Below are positions 5,249 to 5,661 of a stretch of 5,661 nt of DNA, in pieces. Below the pieces are notes generated by a model. The model ran no database searches, had not been told where the DNA came from, and saw nothing but the letters and a program-made list of their open reading frames with translations. The stretch is from Oscillospiraceae bacterium (GTDB lineage Bacteria > Bacillota > Clostridia > Oscillospirales > Oscillospiraceae), in contig JAFVAS010000071.1 of NCBI GenBank assembly GCA_017480395.1, positions 1-5,661 of the forward strand, written 5' to 3'. The position numbers and the translations under genes were made by a program. Numbering within the stretch: the stretch's first letter is position 1; each line of letters opens with the position of its first letter.

Positions 5249-5383
5249 TCACATGACTGCGGCACCGATTGCCCCGATTCCCATCAGGATCACCAGGCCG
5301 ATGAACAGGCCCCATCTTCCGTCCTCCTTGCCCAGACGATACGCAATGTAAAACAGCGACAGAACAAAAAAGACCGCTCCCAT
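5249..5383 (-). CDS. 44-residue membrane miniprotein with two predicted helices
   Basis: On the minus strand, ATG (5381-5383) follows a near-perfect ribosome-binding site, GGGAGGTG (plus 5389-5396), and the frame runs 44 codons to TGA (5249-5251). The product begins MGAVFFVLSLFYIAYRLG, followed by a charged turn KEDGRW (residues 19-24) and then a second hydrophobic segment, GLFIGLVILMGIGAIGAAVM, to the C-terminus. This is a two-helix hairpin, probably in the cytoplasmic membrane. It lies 56 bases downstream of the zinc-ribbon gene on the same strand, so the two may be co-transcribed. Its stop lies only 18 bases from the stop of the convergent dehydrogenase gene. I do not recognise a family. 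The strong ribosome-binding site and clean hydrophobic pattern are the case for it being real. Confidence 0.65.
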   Translation of the reverse strand: MGAVFFVLSLFYIAYRLGKEDGRWGLFIGLVILMGIGAIGAAVM

Positions 5384-5412
5384 GTTTTCACCTCCCTATT
5401 TCGGATTTGCCG

Positions 5413-5438
5413 ATGCGCCCGCCTCTGCGCCGGCGCAT
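5413..5438. repeat. Inverted repeat between the zinc-ribbon and miniprotein genes
   Basis: ATGCGCC (5413-5419) and GGCGCAT (5432-5438) form a 7-bp stem with a 12-base loop. The same stretch also contains the perfect 12-bp palindrome TGCGCCGGCGCA (5426-5437). It starts 2 bases past the zinc-ribbon stop codon. No U tract follows on either strand, so it is more likely an mRNA-stabilising or weak attenuating hairpin, or a protein-binding site, than a full terminator. Confidence 0.4.
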
Positions 5439-5439
5439 T

Positions 5440-5661
5440 TCAATCCCCACCATGCACCGTGTTTCGGTGCCCCCTGGTGGGCGGATACTTGGCAAAGGTG
5501 CTGCGCAGGCCGTCATAGCGGCCCGGGTGCTTCCGCTTCCCCGCGAGGCATCGCTGGCACCGCTTTGGCGGCTCCATTCCCAGGGAAAGCAAGTAGTCCA
5601 GCTCACCCCGGGTGACGCAGAAGGACTCGCCGCACTCTTTGCAGGCTTTGCTCCACACGAC
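5440..5661 (-). CDS. Small zinc-ribbon protein (5' end uncertain or cut by the window)
   Basis: The minus-strand frame is open from the window edge to TGA (5440-5442). A GTG at 5656-5658 could start a 72-residue protein, but no upstream sequence is available to check, and the true start may lie outside. Counted from that GTG, Cys6-x2-Cys9 and Cys34-x2-Cys37 make a four-cysteine zinc ribbon with the pattern CKEC..F...RGELDYLL...G..PP.RC..C (the Phe is Phe13). This resembles the small 'probable zinc-ribbon domain' proteins (zf-trcl type) common in Clostridia. A basic tail (KRKHPGRY and onward) follows. The biological role of such proteins is unknown; nucleic-acid binding is possible. It is probably co-transcribed with the miniprotein gene downstream and convergent with the sugar operon. 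Confidence 0.7.
   Translation of the reverse strand, partial: VVWSKACKECGESFCVTRGELDYLLSLGMEPPKRCQRCLAGKRKHPGRYDGLRSTFAKYPPTRGHRNTVHGGD

Noticed and set aside
1..5661. tRNA, rRNA, CRISPR array, insertion sequence or phage attachment site
   Set aside because: I saw no cloverleaf, no array of regularly spaced repeats, no transposase-like protein and no terminal inverted repeats.

Overview
The window looks like a GC-rich member of the Bacillota (Clostridia, probably Oscillospirales or a relative). Coding regions are GC-rich, yet ribosome-binding sites are strong and Gram-positive-like (AGGAGG, GGAGGAA, GGGAGG). Promoters are sigma-A-like, and the lipoprotein signal peptide is of the MKKL...LVAC type. 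This placement comes from sequence style only; no 16S or other marker is present.

Layout. The left part is transcribed leftwards. It holds the first 33 codons of a lipoprotein (cut by the window edge, probably a transporter solute-binding protein), a 440-base AT-richer spacer, and a FucU-type sugar mutarotase gene (541-978). A compact divergent promoter region (979-1169) then drives a rightward four-gene operon. The operon encodes the N-terminal (1170-2075) and C-terminal (2090-3076) subunits of a split transketolase, a PfkB/ribokinase-family sugar kinase (3104-4069), and an iron-dependent alcohol dehydrogenase of the PduQ type (4082-5230). Intergenic gaps are only 12-27 bases. The right end is again leftward: a 44-residue two-helix membrane miniprotein (5249-5383) and a small zinc-ribbon protein that reaches the window edge (5440-5661). 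These two look unrelated to the sugar locus.

How the genes could work together. The locus reads as part of a sugar-catabolic cluster: uptake (lipoprotein), anomer interconversion (FucU), phosphorylation (kinase), two-carbon ketol transfer (transketolase) and reduction of an aldehyde to an alcohol (Fe-ADH). No aldolase or isomerase is visible, so the transketolase may be the carbon-carbon cleaving step. By hand alignment its active site differs from housekeeping transketolase at positions for phosphate binding and for recognition of the acceptor 2-hydroxyl, suggesting a non-standard substrate. Precedents for dedicated split transketolases are apulose-4-phosphate transketolase (apiose catabolism) and the 6-deoxy-6-sulfofructose transketolase of sulfoquinovose catabolism. 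The real substrate cannot be read from this window.
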